Below, in pieces: positions 48,240 through 57,985 of a stretch of 64,000 bases of DNA. The notes under the pieces were generated by a model. That model searched no databases, was not told the origin of the DNA, and was given only the letters and a program-made list of their open reading frames with translations. Both the position numbers and the translations under genes were made by a program. This DNA comes from Strigamia acuminata (Eukaryota > Arthropoda > Chilopoda > Geophilomorpha > Linotaeniidae), in contig OX442321.1 of NCBI GenBank assembly GCA_949358305.1, forward strand, positions 3,683,605 through 3,747,604, read 5' to 3'. How positions within the stretch are numbered: position 1 is the first letter of the stretch; every line of letters starts with the position of its first letter.

Positions 48240-48610
48240 TATGAGCGCGTACCAGTGTTAATACAATACCAGTAAGCTATTAAAACTCTTCGCTAAAAAT
48301 CACCAAAGGTGTCTTGAATTTAACTGAATGCACTGCTCGACCAAGGCCTGCGCTGATGATAATGTCATTTACCACGCCAAACAACATTGATTATAATCAT
48401 ACAATGAATAGAATAATGTATATTTAATCTTAGTTTTGCAAATTAATCTTTTTTCTCTTGTGCTGAGAAAAGTAAATTGACTGCTAATTCATGTTATTAG
48501 TGCAAATTAAACTGCTCGTGCCTTCACGGTAAAGCCACCGTGTCAAACGTGCTCACAAAAAAATTAATTTATATTGACTAGAGAGAATTTTACAACGGTG
48601 GCGCCACTAA
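48240..48610 (-). promoter_or_regulatory. Type-B upstream block of IR gene 4
   Basis: Matches the blocks upstream of genes 2 and 3 (ACCAGTAAGCTATTAA, TTAAACTGCTCGTGCCTTCA, TTGACTAGAGAGAATTTTAC, GGTGGCGCCACTA). It is interrupted at its distal end by the element at 48617. Confidence 0.55.
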
Positions 48611-48616
48611 TGAGGT

Positions 48617-48794
48617 TTGTGACAGTTGTAAAACCGTATAATTCACGATTTACCGCCAGATGGCGCTATTTGGCTAAAAACACTAATTTCGATTTTTTTA
48701 ATGAATACAATAGCAGCAATAAAATAAACTTTTAATAACAAGAAGCAGCAAGAGCTAAATCACTACACTAATGTAACAATGTCTCATGCAAAAA
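48617..48794. mobile_element. Short TGTGACAGTTGT-ended element
   Basis: Compared with the gene 3-gene 4 spacer (CGCCACTACCGTGTGCTTAACTT at about 45157), this is an insertion. Its ends (TGTGACAGTTGTAAAAC and, inverted, TGAGACATTGTTACATT) form imperfect terminal repeats. It includes CCGCCAGATGGCGC. Confidence 0.6.
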
Positions 48795-49080
48795 GGCTTA
48801 ACTTTAGGTTTAACATGGGAACATCAAAGAATAAACAATACCACAGAATGAAGATATAAACACTACATAGCACTAATCTAATCAGTAATCACTGATCACA
48901 GGTAAGTTCTTAGGCATACTCCAGACAGTCCAATATACGATTGACTTAATTGAGTGTATTAAATGCTTCGACAGACTTTGCTGAAAAGTCGTGTGCACTT
49001 AACTTAATCAAATAATAAACTGCAATTTACAAAATTAAGGTGCAACATTTTATAAATTAAACAAGACGTATGTATTGAAT
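48795..49080 (-). other. 3-prime flank of IR gene 5
   Basis: Conserved IR downstream flank, nearly identical to that of gene 4 (TTAACTTTAGGTTTAACATG, GATCACAGGTAAGTTCTTAG, CAATTTACAAAATTAAGGTG). Confidence 0.6.
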
Positions 49081-52043
49081 TTACAAAATGAATTTAGCAA
49101 TAATCAGTTCAAATACACTAATAATTAAAGACATTGAAATTATGCCCATTAAGATTATAAAAGGTCCAATTATTTGACCAAACGAAACTGGATTAAAATG
49201 ATCTACTAAACATTCCGGCGGTGTGGGGAAGAAACGTTGATATTCAGCTGATAAGATTCCATACTCCTTCATTAGTAAAATTCTGTTTAAGAAAATATTT
49301 CAATTTTTGATTGATAATCAAATCGACTGCCATTTGTTTACTTGTGATTGAAATAATCCATGTAGGCAAATTGTTTTGAATATCCCAACGATATAGATAC
49401 TCTGCTGACATAATGAGATGCAACATCAAAACTGCAATTTCCATCAACCAAAAATCTTGGTCCAATGAATCCAAATTTTCCACCATACGCCAACTCAATT
49501 GCATCATGAGCAGTAAGAACTCTTAAAACAGTTTTATTTTCGTAAGGTGGTTTCTATTAAAAATAACTGTTTTATAAAATTAATCAAACAACCATTTCAT
49601 CGTAATACCTGGAATATTTCTTCGCTACTAGCACCTATGCCTATCACTGGCAAATATTCTGTTTTTTCCAACATGTCGTCAAGGGAGAAAAATGGAGCTT
49701 TGATGTCCGTTGTTGCAAGCAAAGAAGTTAATGTAGAATTGTAACTACACCACAGCAACATCGAAAATGTTATATAGACTATGAAGACAATTTTCATGGC
49801 CTTCAATGAGAAAGTATTAAATTTTCCTAAAACATAGTGAAGGCAAAGATATCAATTTTTTCGATCAATTTCCCGTAAATACCGTACAAACCTTGTATCA
49901 CAATTGGCCAACACAGCAGGACATTGCTAATTAAATTTAAAAAACACCTCTGATAATGTTTTATGCTTGATAAACGACTTGCTAATACACTGATAAGAAT
50001 AACCATCAAGCTTGTTGCAAATACGCACAGCCACATTTCTACATTGAACTGTTGAAAATAGAAACCGTAATTCCATTCGCGCCGATCTACTTTTCTATAC
50101 AAAATTTCAAACAGAAGTGGATAGAATTGCGGTGAGGAGTTTACGTAGTCTCTTCTCTGTCTGGTCATGCCAATCCCAGTGGAAATTTCGGCCTTCTAAA
50201 CAAAATAAAACTTAATTTAAAATTCAAAGTATCAATTTATTAGCTAATGATGTGTAATACACACCCCTTGAGTAAGATCACCCATCATCCCATTCCAGCT
50301 TCCATTTACGAACACTCCAAACTGACCATCTTTGTTCCGAATGATTTTAAAACTTGCACGTTTTTAGAAATTTAGACAATCAATACAAGTAAATAGATTC
50401 AATCTTTGTGTATATTTTACCTTGTATTGAATTGAGTTTTAAAAATGTTGAAAACTTCTCCAAAATAACCTCCTAGTATCAGTAAATTATTTACGTAAGT
50501 TAATTCAAACGCTTTTGGAAGCTATAGTAAAAAACATTTAAAAAGTTGAGCCTGTTTAAATAAATGTGTCTTACTTACCTCAGCGCTTGTTAATCTTATT
50601 TCCTTTCCCAAAACCTGAATTTCTCTTTCCTCTTGGATATTTCTAATCTTTTTTTACCACTTTCAGAATCCACACTTAAAAATGAATCATTTCAACACAA
50701 CTTACAGATCGATTATCACAACTTAATCGTAAAAAAGATTTTCTTGCATGAATTCTTTGCCATTTGTATCCCAAATACTGAAATTCGTTCTGCAATATAG
50801 AGCATTTAATGATCCGCCAATAAGTGAAAATTCCTGCACTGAAGCCAAATGAAAATTAATTTTAAATGCACAACAAAAACCTAACACATTCATTTGTCAA
50901 TACCATATGATGGAAACACTTTTCAGAAACTACAGAGTAATATAACCAAATGAAAATGAATTATAAATGCAGAACAAAAACCTAAAACAGGAGTTTATCA
51001 ATACCATACGATGGAAATACTTTTCAAAAAACGATTTTACATACACCAATGAGGTTATAGCTCATTGCTTTATGACTGGATATGGTCTTATCCGCGCAGT
51101 ATGGAGATTTACTACACGGGAGGGATGCATACATCACGTAATAACGAGACAGGGACTCAGATTGTTGGGTTTTGGCCTTTAATTGTTGTCTAGGGGTTGG
51201 GTCACTTATCTTACTGTGTGGCTGTGCCGTTAGGCACGCTACACCGGCGAATGGCCCTTCACACAGGAACCTATAAGTCCCATGAGTGACGTGGTTGGTC
51301 GCGTTGGACGAACATTCTGCTGTACTTACCCGTATGATCCATGTAGCTACTCATGGAGGTTGCAGCAGGCACATCTTCCTGCTACTGAGCGTCACAGTGG
51401 TGAATGGTGAGAGGAGCAGAGTCAGCAGTTGGCTCTGCTGTGGTTGGGACTGTGGCAGCTAACCTTGGCTCACCTTCCAAAATCGTGTCTTGGCAAAATC
51501 GCAAAACTGCCTTTGATTTTGTGACTGTGTATTTTTTCTCTTTTGTGTTTTTGCAATTATGCACATGATTGGTGGAACTAATACCACATGACAAATCCAA
51601 AAGTGCAAAATTGCTAAAATATCAAAATAACAAAATTGCCTTAATTAAAGAAACCCCTTATTCTTAAGTGAAGATTATAAGAATGTGAGTACTATAATGA
51701 TAACACCCATTACCGGTATCTCTCTCACAATGTTATCAATATCTTACCTCGAAATTACTTTTTAAAGAATTGTCTGAAAGCAAGATTAAATGCCTATGAA
51801 ATTATGATTAAGGCAACATTATACCAGTATACAGTTATACAAGCCCATTTACCATTGTTCGAAATCAGAGTTACACTAGCACATTTGGTTTTGTAGAATT
51901 GTAAATTTTTGGTTTTATTGTGACCAATGGAACATACTGGAACAGAAAATTTGACTATTTATGTTGTATCATTTTCGTTAACACTGAAAACGATTTAACT
52001 TACGTGTTTGGAGCGAAATGATTACGAGTACATGAAGATACAT
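49081..52043 (-). CDS. Ionotropic receptor (IR), copy 5
   Basis: Complete open IR gene of about 475 residues (about 504 if the cassette is included). Exons: E1 52004-52043 (MYLHVLVIISLQT), E2 51853-51936, E3 51748-51773, E4 50706-50789, E5 50579-50647, E6 50421-50521, E7 50265-50352, E8 49892-50195, E9 49609-49826, E10 49342-49553, E11 49081-49282. E7 has the S1 pattern NGSWNGMMGDL; E8 has GMTRQRRDYVNSSPQF, M1 and WPIVIQG; E9 has M3 (SYNSTLTSLLAT); E11 has M4. The cassette is intact here: 50881-50918 joins 50790-50838 across a short intron with donor GTTTTTG and acceptor GGCTTCAG, adding 29 in-frame residues with two cysteines. A second copy of the first cassette exon lies at 50982-51019. A GC-rich dispersed repeat sits in intron 3. 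This is the best-preserved copy in the window. Confidence 0.88.
50982..51019 (-). other. Duplicated cassette exon in gene 5
   Basis: A second copy of the 38-nt cassette exon of gene 5, about 100 bp upstream of the first (50881-50918). It keeps the acceptor context TTTTTTGAAAAG and donor GTTTTTG. It would encode YFHRMVLINSCF where the first copy begins CFHHMVLTNECV-like, so the leading cysteine becomes tyrosine. The flanking intron (about 50945-51075) is duplicated with it. Confidence 0.6.
51075..51440 (+). repeat. GC-rich dispersed repeat, copy 2 (in intron 3 of gene 5)
   Basis: Diverged, shortened copy of the repeat at 30083-30620 and 55893-56455 (shared AGATTGTTGG, CTAGGGGTTGG, TGCTGTACTTACCCGTA, ACTGAGCGTCACAGTGGTGA). 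It lies antisense within intron 3. Confidence 0.7.
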
Positions 52044-52390
52044 TATAAGCCTTTGTCAGTAAATGTTCTGGTGTTGCAAGGTATCAATACAACAGTATTT
52101 GCAGCCCGTGTTTTCTCGCCAAGTGCGGAGAAAGACGTAGTTCTACATGAAAATTCAATACTGTATTGCACAATTTTTAAAATTGTTGTGAAGGTAACGC
52201 TTCATCGCTCAATTATTGCCTCGGTGTCCAATAATCATAGTGTCGGGGAGAGGTTTGACAAGTGAACATTTAGAGATAAATAAAGAGACAAATAGTTTCT
52301 CAACAACGTATAATTTTTTGGCAGCAGTAATAATCACGAGAGCCATTATTCTGGGCAATAATATTCAATATAAAGTTATAAATAAGACTT
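52044..52390 (-). promoter_or_regulatory. Type-A upstream block of IR gene 5
   Basis: About 340 bp closely matching the flank of gene 7 (60352-60695): TGTTCTGGTGTTGCAAGGTA, CGCCAAGTGCGGAGAAAGAC, TTGCACAATTTTTAAAAT, GAGAGCCATTATTCTGGGCA. Gene 1 keeps only the CGCCAAGTG part. The function as promoter is inferred from position. Confidence 0.6.
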
Positions 52391-52753
52391 AATTCAGAAT
52401 ACATGATTAAATTGAATATAAACAACTAGATATTATACAAGATATGAAATAAAACATTCATAGTATTTACACAAATATGAAACATGCAGTGAGGCCAACA
52501 TTAGAGGACTCGTGAAACAAATGGTTGACCAACAACTAACAGTGATACAAATCACTGATTACAAGTTCGTTCTTAGGCATGCACCAGATAGTCAATATAC
52601 GATTGACTTAATTGAACGAGTCATTACTCATTAATTTGAGTGTGTTAAATGCTTGGACAGATTTTGTAGAAAAGTCGTGTGCACTTGACTCAATACAATA
52701 ATAAACTGCATTCGACAAAATTTCATAAGTAAAAGGAGAGGCATGTATTGAAT
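52391..52753 (-). other. Spacer and 3-prime flank of IR gene 6
   Basis: No gene is seen. From about 52560 it is the shared IR downstream flank (GATTACAAGTTCGTTCTTAG ... CATGTATTGAATTTAC). Confidence 0.55.
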
Positions 52754-52809
52754 TTACAAAATTATTTTAACAATCATTAGTTCAAATATACCAATAATTA
52801 AAGACATTA

Positions 52810-53795
52810 TGTGGTGACCCGACTGGGGTGGGGCACGAAGAGTTTTTCTCGTGGCCTACATACGGGTAAAGAAGGGGAGTCGCACGCGCGCCTCCCTTCC
52901 CTCAGAGCATTGACATCCAGTCAATGGACGGGCGTCTGCCCTGGGGGAGTGGGGGAGATTCGTCTTCTCCACCATTGGGTGGCTTTAGTCACCTGTCACC
53001 CCCGCTTTGTGCAAAGGAATTTGCCTTGCACTGAGCGGGCAGAACCAACACAAAAATCAACCAAGATACACGTAAAAGCCAAACGTCCTACAACGATCAA
53101 GCCTAAGTACAAAGACTTAAGGAGTGACCAAGGACAAGGGACTTCCAACGTGAGTACGATTGATTTGTGTTAACCTCCGCAGAGTAACCTGCGAAATAAG
53201 ATTACCACACTATTTTAGCAAGCCAGCTAGAAATAGTAAACCTACTCCAATTTAGCGAGCAGACAAACGGTCGCACAAGCCTAAATTGCAGTAACCACGA
53301 CGAGCGTTCCCGCCGCTGTGTGTATCGCCGGGAACCACCAAGCGTCCGCCGCTGTGTGATCGCCGGACACCTAAACAAAACCCTAAAACCTAGACAACAG
53401 CCGAAGTAAGACCTTTTAGGCATTCACTCGCGCCCGACCAGCGTGAGCCCGAAGGACCGACCAAGAAACGTGAGACGAGGACGCCATCCATTGCCACGCC
53501 GGCCCAAGACGACACCACGTTGCCACGCGGACGCCATCTTGGATCCACAGCGACAAAGGACGACCTCGACCAGTTTCCCGCCGACTTCACACACCTTACC
53601 CTTTACCTTTATTCCTTTACATATTTTATCCCTTTTACCTGTACATTCCCGTATAATAAATACATTTATTATATTTACCTTTTACATTGTTTGCCGTGTC
53701 ATATTCTTTTGGGTAACCGCTTGAGTAAAGCGGTATTGTGAGATTAGAGAGTGACTCATACCACGAGTTAGCGACAGATAGAGTTGAGCGCGACA
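52810..53795 (+). mobile_element. Solo LTR (986 bp) inside E11 of gene 6
   Basis: Begins TGTGGTGACCCGACTGGGG and ends GAGCGCGACA, so the termini are TGT...ACA. Both sides carry ATTA (52806-52809 and 53796-53799), a 4-bp target duplication; removing the element and one ATTA restores the family sequence AAAGACATTAAAATC. AATAAA at about 53655 supports plus-strand orientation. No gag or pol is inside, so it is a solo LTR left by recombination. The 4-bp duplication suits a Ty3/gypsy-type element. It is not evidently the LTR of the gag element at 38687. Confidence 0.9.
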
Positions 53796-55654
53796 ATTAA
53801 AATCACAGCCATTAAGATTATGAAAGGTCCAATTATTTGACCAAACGAAACTGGATCCAAATGATCTACTAAACATTCCGGCGGCTTGGGGTAGTAACGT
53901 TGATATTCAGCTGATAAGATTCCATACTCTTTCAATACTAAAATTCTGTTTGAGAAAATATTTAAATTTTTGTTTGATAATAAAAATGACTGCTATTTGT
54001 TTACTTGTGATTGAAATAATCCATGTAGGCAAATTGTTTTGAATATCCCAACGATACAGGTTCTCTGCTCACATAATGAGATGCAAAACCAAAACTGCAA
54101 TTTCCATAAATCAAATTTCGTGCCCAAATGAATCCAAATTTTCCACTGTACGCCAACTCAATTCCATCACGAACAGTACGAACTTTTAAAGCAGTTTTAT
54201 TTTTGTACGGTGGTTTCTATTAAAAATAATTGATTTATATAATTCACCAAATAAAATTGTTATCCTAATACCTGGAATATTTCTTCAACCCTAGTTGCAT
54301 TTAAATACACCGGCAAATAGTCTGTACTTTCCAACATGTCGTCAAGAGATGAAAATGGAACTTGGATGTCCGTTGTTGCAAGCAAAGAAGTTAATGTGGA
54401 ATTGTAACTACCCCAGAGCAACATTGAAAATGTGATATAGACCATGAAGACAATTTTCATGGCCTTCATTGAAAAAGTATTGAAATTTCCTAAAACGTAA
54501 TGAAGGCAAAGTTATCAATTTTTTTTATCAATTTTCTGTAAATACGACATAAACCTTGTATCACAATTGGCCAACAAAGCAGGACATTGTTAATTAAATT
54601 TAAAAAACAACTCTTATAATGTTTTGTGCTTGATAAACGACTTGCTAATACACTCATAAAAATAACCATCAAGCTTGTTGCAAATATGCACAGCCACATT
54701 TCTATATTGAACTGTTGCAAATAGAAACCGTAATTCCATTCGCGTTGATCTAATTTTCTATACAAAATTTCATACAGAAATGGATAGAATTGCGGTGAGA
54801 AGTTTATATAGTTTCTTCTATGTCTGGTCATGCTAAGCCCATTAGAAATATCGGCCGTCTAAACAAAAGGAGATTTAATTTTAAATTCCAGATATCAATT
54901 TATTAGCTAATGATCTGTAATACTCACTCCTTGTGTAAGATCACCTATGATCCCTGTCCAACTACCATTTACAAAGGTTCCAAATTGTTCATGTTTGTTC
55001 CGAATGATTTTAAAACTTGCAGGTTTTAATCGATTTATACAATCAATCAGTTGACATTAATTAAATAACTTTATTCTTGGTTTATATTTTACTTTGTGTT
55101 AAATTGAGTTTTAAAGATGTGGAAAACTTCTCCAAAATAACCTCCGAGCATCAGTAAATTATTTACGTAAGTTAATGTAATCAATGGTGGAAACTAAAGA
55201 GAACATTTAAAAAGTTGTTTGTTTACTGGAAATGTAGTCCTACCATGAATAACATGGGCACGTGACCATCTTATTCTTGGTTCATGGTCCTACTTACATG
55301 AACAACTGTTAACCTTATTTCCTTTTCCAAATGCTGAATGCCTCCGTTGTTTTGGATACTTTTAATCTTTTATTTTAACACATTCAGAATAAACGCTTCA
55401 AAATTAATCAATTTGAATACAACTTACGGATCCATTATCACAACTCAGTTGTAAAAAAGACTTTCTTGCATCAATTCTTTGCCATTTGTATCCTAAATAC
55501 TCAAATTCGTTCTGCAATTTAAAGATAATACAGTGTCATTTAAAATTTATTATTGTCAATTATTATCATTATGTGTTCAGAAATAGGTTCTCTGTATGAT
55601 GTTGGCATTTTAGCTTCTTGAGGTGAAGATTATAGGAATGTGAGTGCTATCATG

Positions 55655-55734
55655 AAAAAAGCCATTATATAAGATATAATGGCTTTTTTTAATTGTGAGA
55701 TATGATACTGATAAATTATCAGTATCATATCTCA
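55655..55734. repeat. Two adjacent perfect hairpins at the E3 donor of gene 6
   Basis: Arms 55655-55670 and 55674-55689 are perfect 16-bp inverted copies with a 3-nt loop (AAAAAAGCCATTATAT). Arms 55696-55714 and 55716-55734 are perfect 19-bp copies with a 1-nt loop (TGAGATATGATACTGATAA). The second ends on the last bases of E3 and replaces the donor site found in other copies. Confidence 0.85.
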
Positions 55735-55755
55735 GAATAACTTTTTAAGAATTAT

Positions 55756-55892
55756 CTGAACGCAAGATTAAATGCTTGTAAAGTTCTAATTAAAAATACT
55801 AGCAGTGTATACTGTATACTGTACAAGTATACTGTACTGTAGGTTGCAGTTTTGCATAAGAGCAGCGGCTCTGAATTGATAAAATACGGTAT
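55756..55892. other. Remnant of intron 2 and MITE end
   Basis: Begins like intron 2 of other copies (AGATTAAATGCTTGTAAAG), then a TATACTG-rich stretch. Positions 55861-55893 (AGCGGCTCTGAATTGATAAA, ATACGGTAT) resemble the end of the MITE at 59852-60165. Confidence 0.45.
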
Positions 55893-56455
55893 GGTCTTTG
55901 CCATGGCAGCCTGGGGACTGGTTACCATGGGGTGGGACGCATACTCACGTGATAATTAGACAGGGATCCCAGATTGTTGGTTGTTGGCCTTTAAGCCGTT
56001 GGCTAGGGGTCAGAGTTTCCCATCTACCCACGTGTTGGCAGTGCCGCCAAGGCACACTGCACAAGCAACCAACCCATCATACACAGGGTGGGAACCTCAT
56101 AGATGACCTGGCTGGTCAAACATAACCAGTCTGCTGTACTTACCCGTACAGCCCATGCAACCGCTCATGGAGGCTGTAGTGGATCCATCATCGCACTACT
56201 GAGCGTCACAGTGGTGAATGGGGAGGCAAGCAGAATCAGCATAGGGCACAACTGCCCTTGTTGGCTTCAGGACCTTAATTCACATACGTTTGACTCGGTT
56301 GAGACCCAGAGCTCTTCTCTTCACTCCCCACACCACTCAGCTCCCTCCTTCCCCATACTGGGTCATACCACTCCGAGAAAAGAGATGACCTTAAGGCCAT
56401 TGGGCGGTTTGTGTAAGTGATGGTGGTTATCCTTGGGTGGCCAAGCGGACACAAC
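55893..56455 (+). repeat. GC-rich dispersed repeat, copy 3
   Basis: Longest copy of the family also at 30083-30620 (inverted) and 51075-51440. It contains TTGTTGGCCTTTAAGCCGTT, CCACGTGTTGGCAGTGCC, TGCTGTACTTACCCGTACAG and GAGACCCAGAGCTCTTCTCT. Its frames (for example 55898-56125) are not shared by all copies and are not judged to be genes. Confidence 0.75.
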
Positions 56456-56502
56456 GATTTCGATTTATTTCATTTAAAATTTAAATGCAAACCGATTTCA
56501 GT

Positions 56503-56907
56503 CTATACTCTGGCTTAACGTAAGTGGGTACCCAGTTCCTATTGGCCGAGCCTGTTTACTCCTAAGTGCTGCCTTTATATTACCACCAGGAAATGTAGTT
56601 TTGTTGTGTTTTACATTTGTGTGATTATTGTAATGGTTGAAATGATGTTAATTTGCTATTATTTACTAATAAAGTGTTTTAGAGCAATGTTTTCTGCAGT
56701 TATTTTTTCAAAATACCTGTTCGTTCAGTTTGTTTAGTTTATTGGTTGGTAAGTCAGGAAAGCAAGCAATTTTTGAATTTTATGATTGATTGTTTTGTCT
56801 GGCAAGCACTCAACATGTATTTTGGCCTACTTTTATGTATACCTACACCAGTGAAATCGCTCGGCTAATAGGAACTGGGTACCCACTTACGTTAAGTTAG
56901 AGTATAG
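56503..56907. mobile_element. 405-bp TIR element with CTATACTC ends
   Basis: Terminal inverted repeats of about 49 bp with about three mismatches: CTATACTCTGGCTTAACGTA... on the left and its inverse ...TACGTTAAGTTAGAGTATAG on the right, both running through GGGTACCCAGTTCCTATT. The AT-rich core has no gene. It shares the CTATACT terminus with 47498-47649. Confidence 0.85.
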
Positions 56908-56939
56908 CTATTTTTTTTCGAATTGTTTAATTCTTTATT

Positions 56940-57531
56940 TTAATTCTTTGCCACTTGTATCCCAAATACTGAAATTCGTCTGTTATATAAAACATTTTTT
57001 GACGTGATGAAAAACATTTTTCCACCTGTATAGCCAAAGACGGATTTCTGGTTAATGGTACTCTTCTAGCAGCCCATTTTATGGGATACTAATTGAAAAG
57101 GTTTTTGGCAAATTAAGAGCCCCCCCCCCCCGCAGCTGCATGGGGCCATTCACCTGCGAGAACCTATAAATCTGTTCCTGAATAATAGCAAATGCAAAAC
57201 AATTTTTCATGCACAAAAAAATAAACTCTTTAAACTCCTTCATTAATATCTTACGATAGAAACATTTTTGAGAAAAATACCTAGAAATAAACGAAAACAT
57301 TCTTTAGAGGCGCAAATAAAATCATTTACACAAATTACCCTCATGCGGAATTAAAGTTATATGAGCAAATTCAACGCGGCTGGATTGTAGACTGTCGGTC
57401 TTGTAACCCAGACAACTCACTGGAAAAAATTGCACCGTTTTAAAAGATTTCCCTTTCATATTCAAGCCAAATCCCACTCCTAACTTACGACTGTGAAGTA
57501 GGAAATATACGAGGACGATCAGATACATCAT
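56940..57531 (-). pseudogene. 5-prime remnant of a divergent IR gene
   Basis: Pieces of IR exons in correct order, with no downstream body. 57339-57531 encodes a signal peptide (MMYLIVLVYFLLHS) running straight into an E2-like segment (SFKTVQFFPVSC, then AHITLIP), with a GTAATT donor in the same phase 1 as E2 of other copies. About 57230-57270 resembles the cassette exon (KCFYRKILMKEF against KCFYRMVLINSY). 56943-56979 is the start of E4 (TTTCAGTATTTGGGATACAA) with 1 nt missing. E5 to E11 are absent. Notably, intron 1 is missing, so E1 and E2 are one exon. It may be a relic of another lineage, or it may once have supplied the 5-prime end of gene 6. Confidence 0.65.
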
Positions 57532-57985
57532 CAGCTATTTGTCATTAATTGGTTGGAAGTGAGTGTTTAAACACATAACATAGGGTTGTTACGCAAGTTG
57601 CTACACATAAAAATCAATTAAGATAGAAATTTAATGTGTTGTCTGCACGGTAATAAAATTTTACTGTCCTTTTATGTCTCGTATATGGATTTTAAAAATG
57701 TTCCATTTTATATTCCGATCGTTTAAGCAGCAACTCGTTGAACACCGAGGCATACAGTGGACTCGCTAGTGCTTTTGCCAAATAAAGTAATGCATTTGCG
57801 CCTCAAAGCATTTTTAAAAAAATACAATAATTTTTTTTTTTAGAGTTGAATTTGTGCTCAGAAAATTACATGAAGTGACAGATTTTGTTGAAATGTCGTG
57901 TGAACTTGACTCAATACAATAAAAAACTACAATGACAAAAGAAAGATGCAATATTTACAAATAAAACAGGAAATGTGTATTGAAT
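57532..57985 (-). other. Spacer and 3-prime flank of IR gene 7
   Basis: No gene is seen. 57532-57840 is unassigned. From about 57860 the shared IR downstream flank appears (ACAGATTTTGTTGAAATGTC, CAATACAATAAAAAACTAC, GTGTATTGAATTTAC). Confidence 0.5.

Larger units (their letters stand above)
52754..55755 (-). pseudogene. Ionotropic receptor pseudogene, copy 6 (5-prime truncated, solo LTR in last exon)
   Basis: IR copy with open internal exons but damaged ends. Recognised: E3 55731-55755, E4 55428-55511, E5 55298-55366, E6 55093-55193, E7 54928-55015, E8 54555-54858, E9 54272-54489, E10 54005-54216, and E11 from 53945. E11 is split by a solo LTR (52810-53795); the original tail and stop survive at 52754-52805. 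Reading into the LTR gives LMAVILI, then VALNSICR and a stop at 53768, so M4 is cut short. E3 is 25 nt instead of 26 and its GTAAGA donor is replaced by a hairpin. No E1 or E2 of this gene is seen upstream; a dispersed repeat and MITE follow instead. E4 to E10 hold no stops. A chimeric or rescued transcript is possible, but a normal receptor is not expected. Confidence 0.82.

Noticed and set aside
52811-53173. 120-codon frame at the start of the solo LTR
   Set aside because: It begins at the LTR edge and has no recognisable domain; the LTR explains the sequence.
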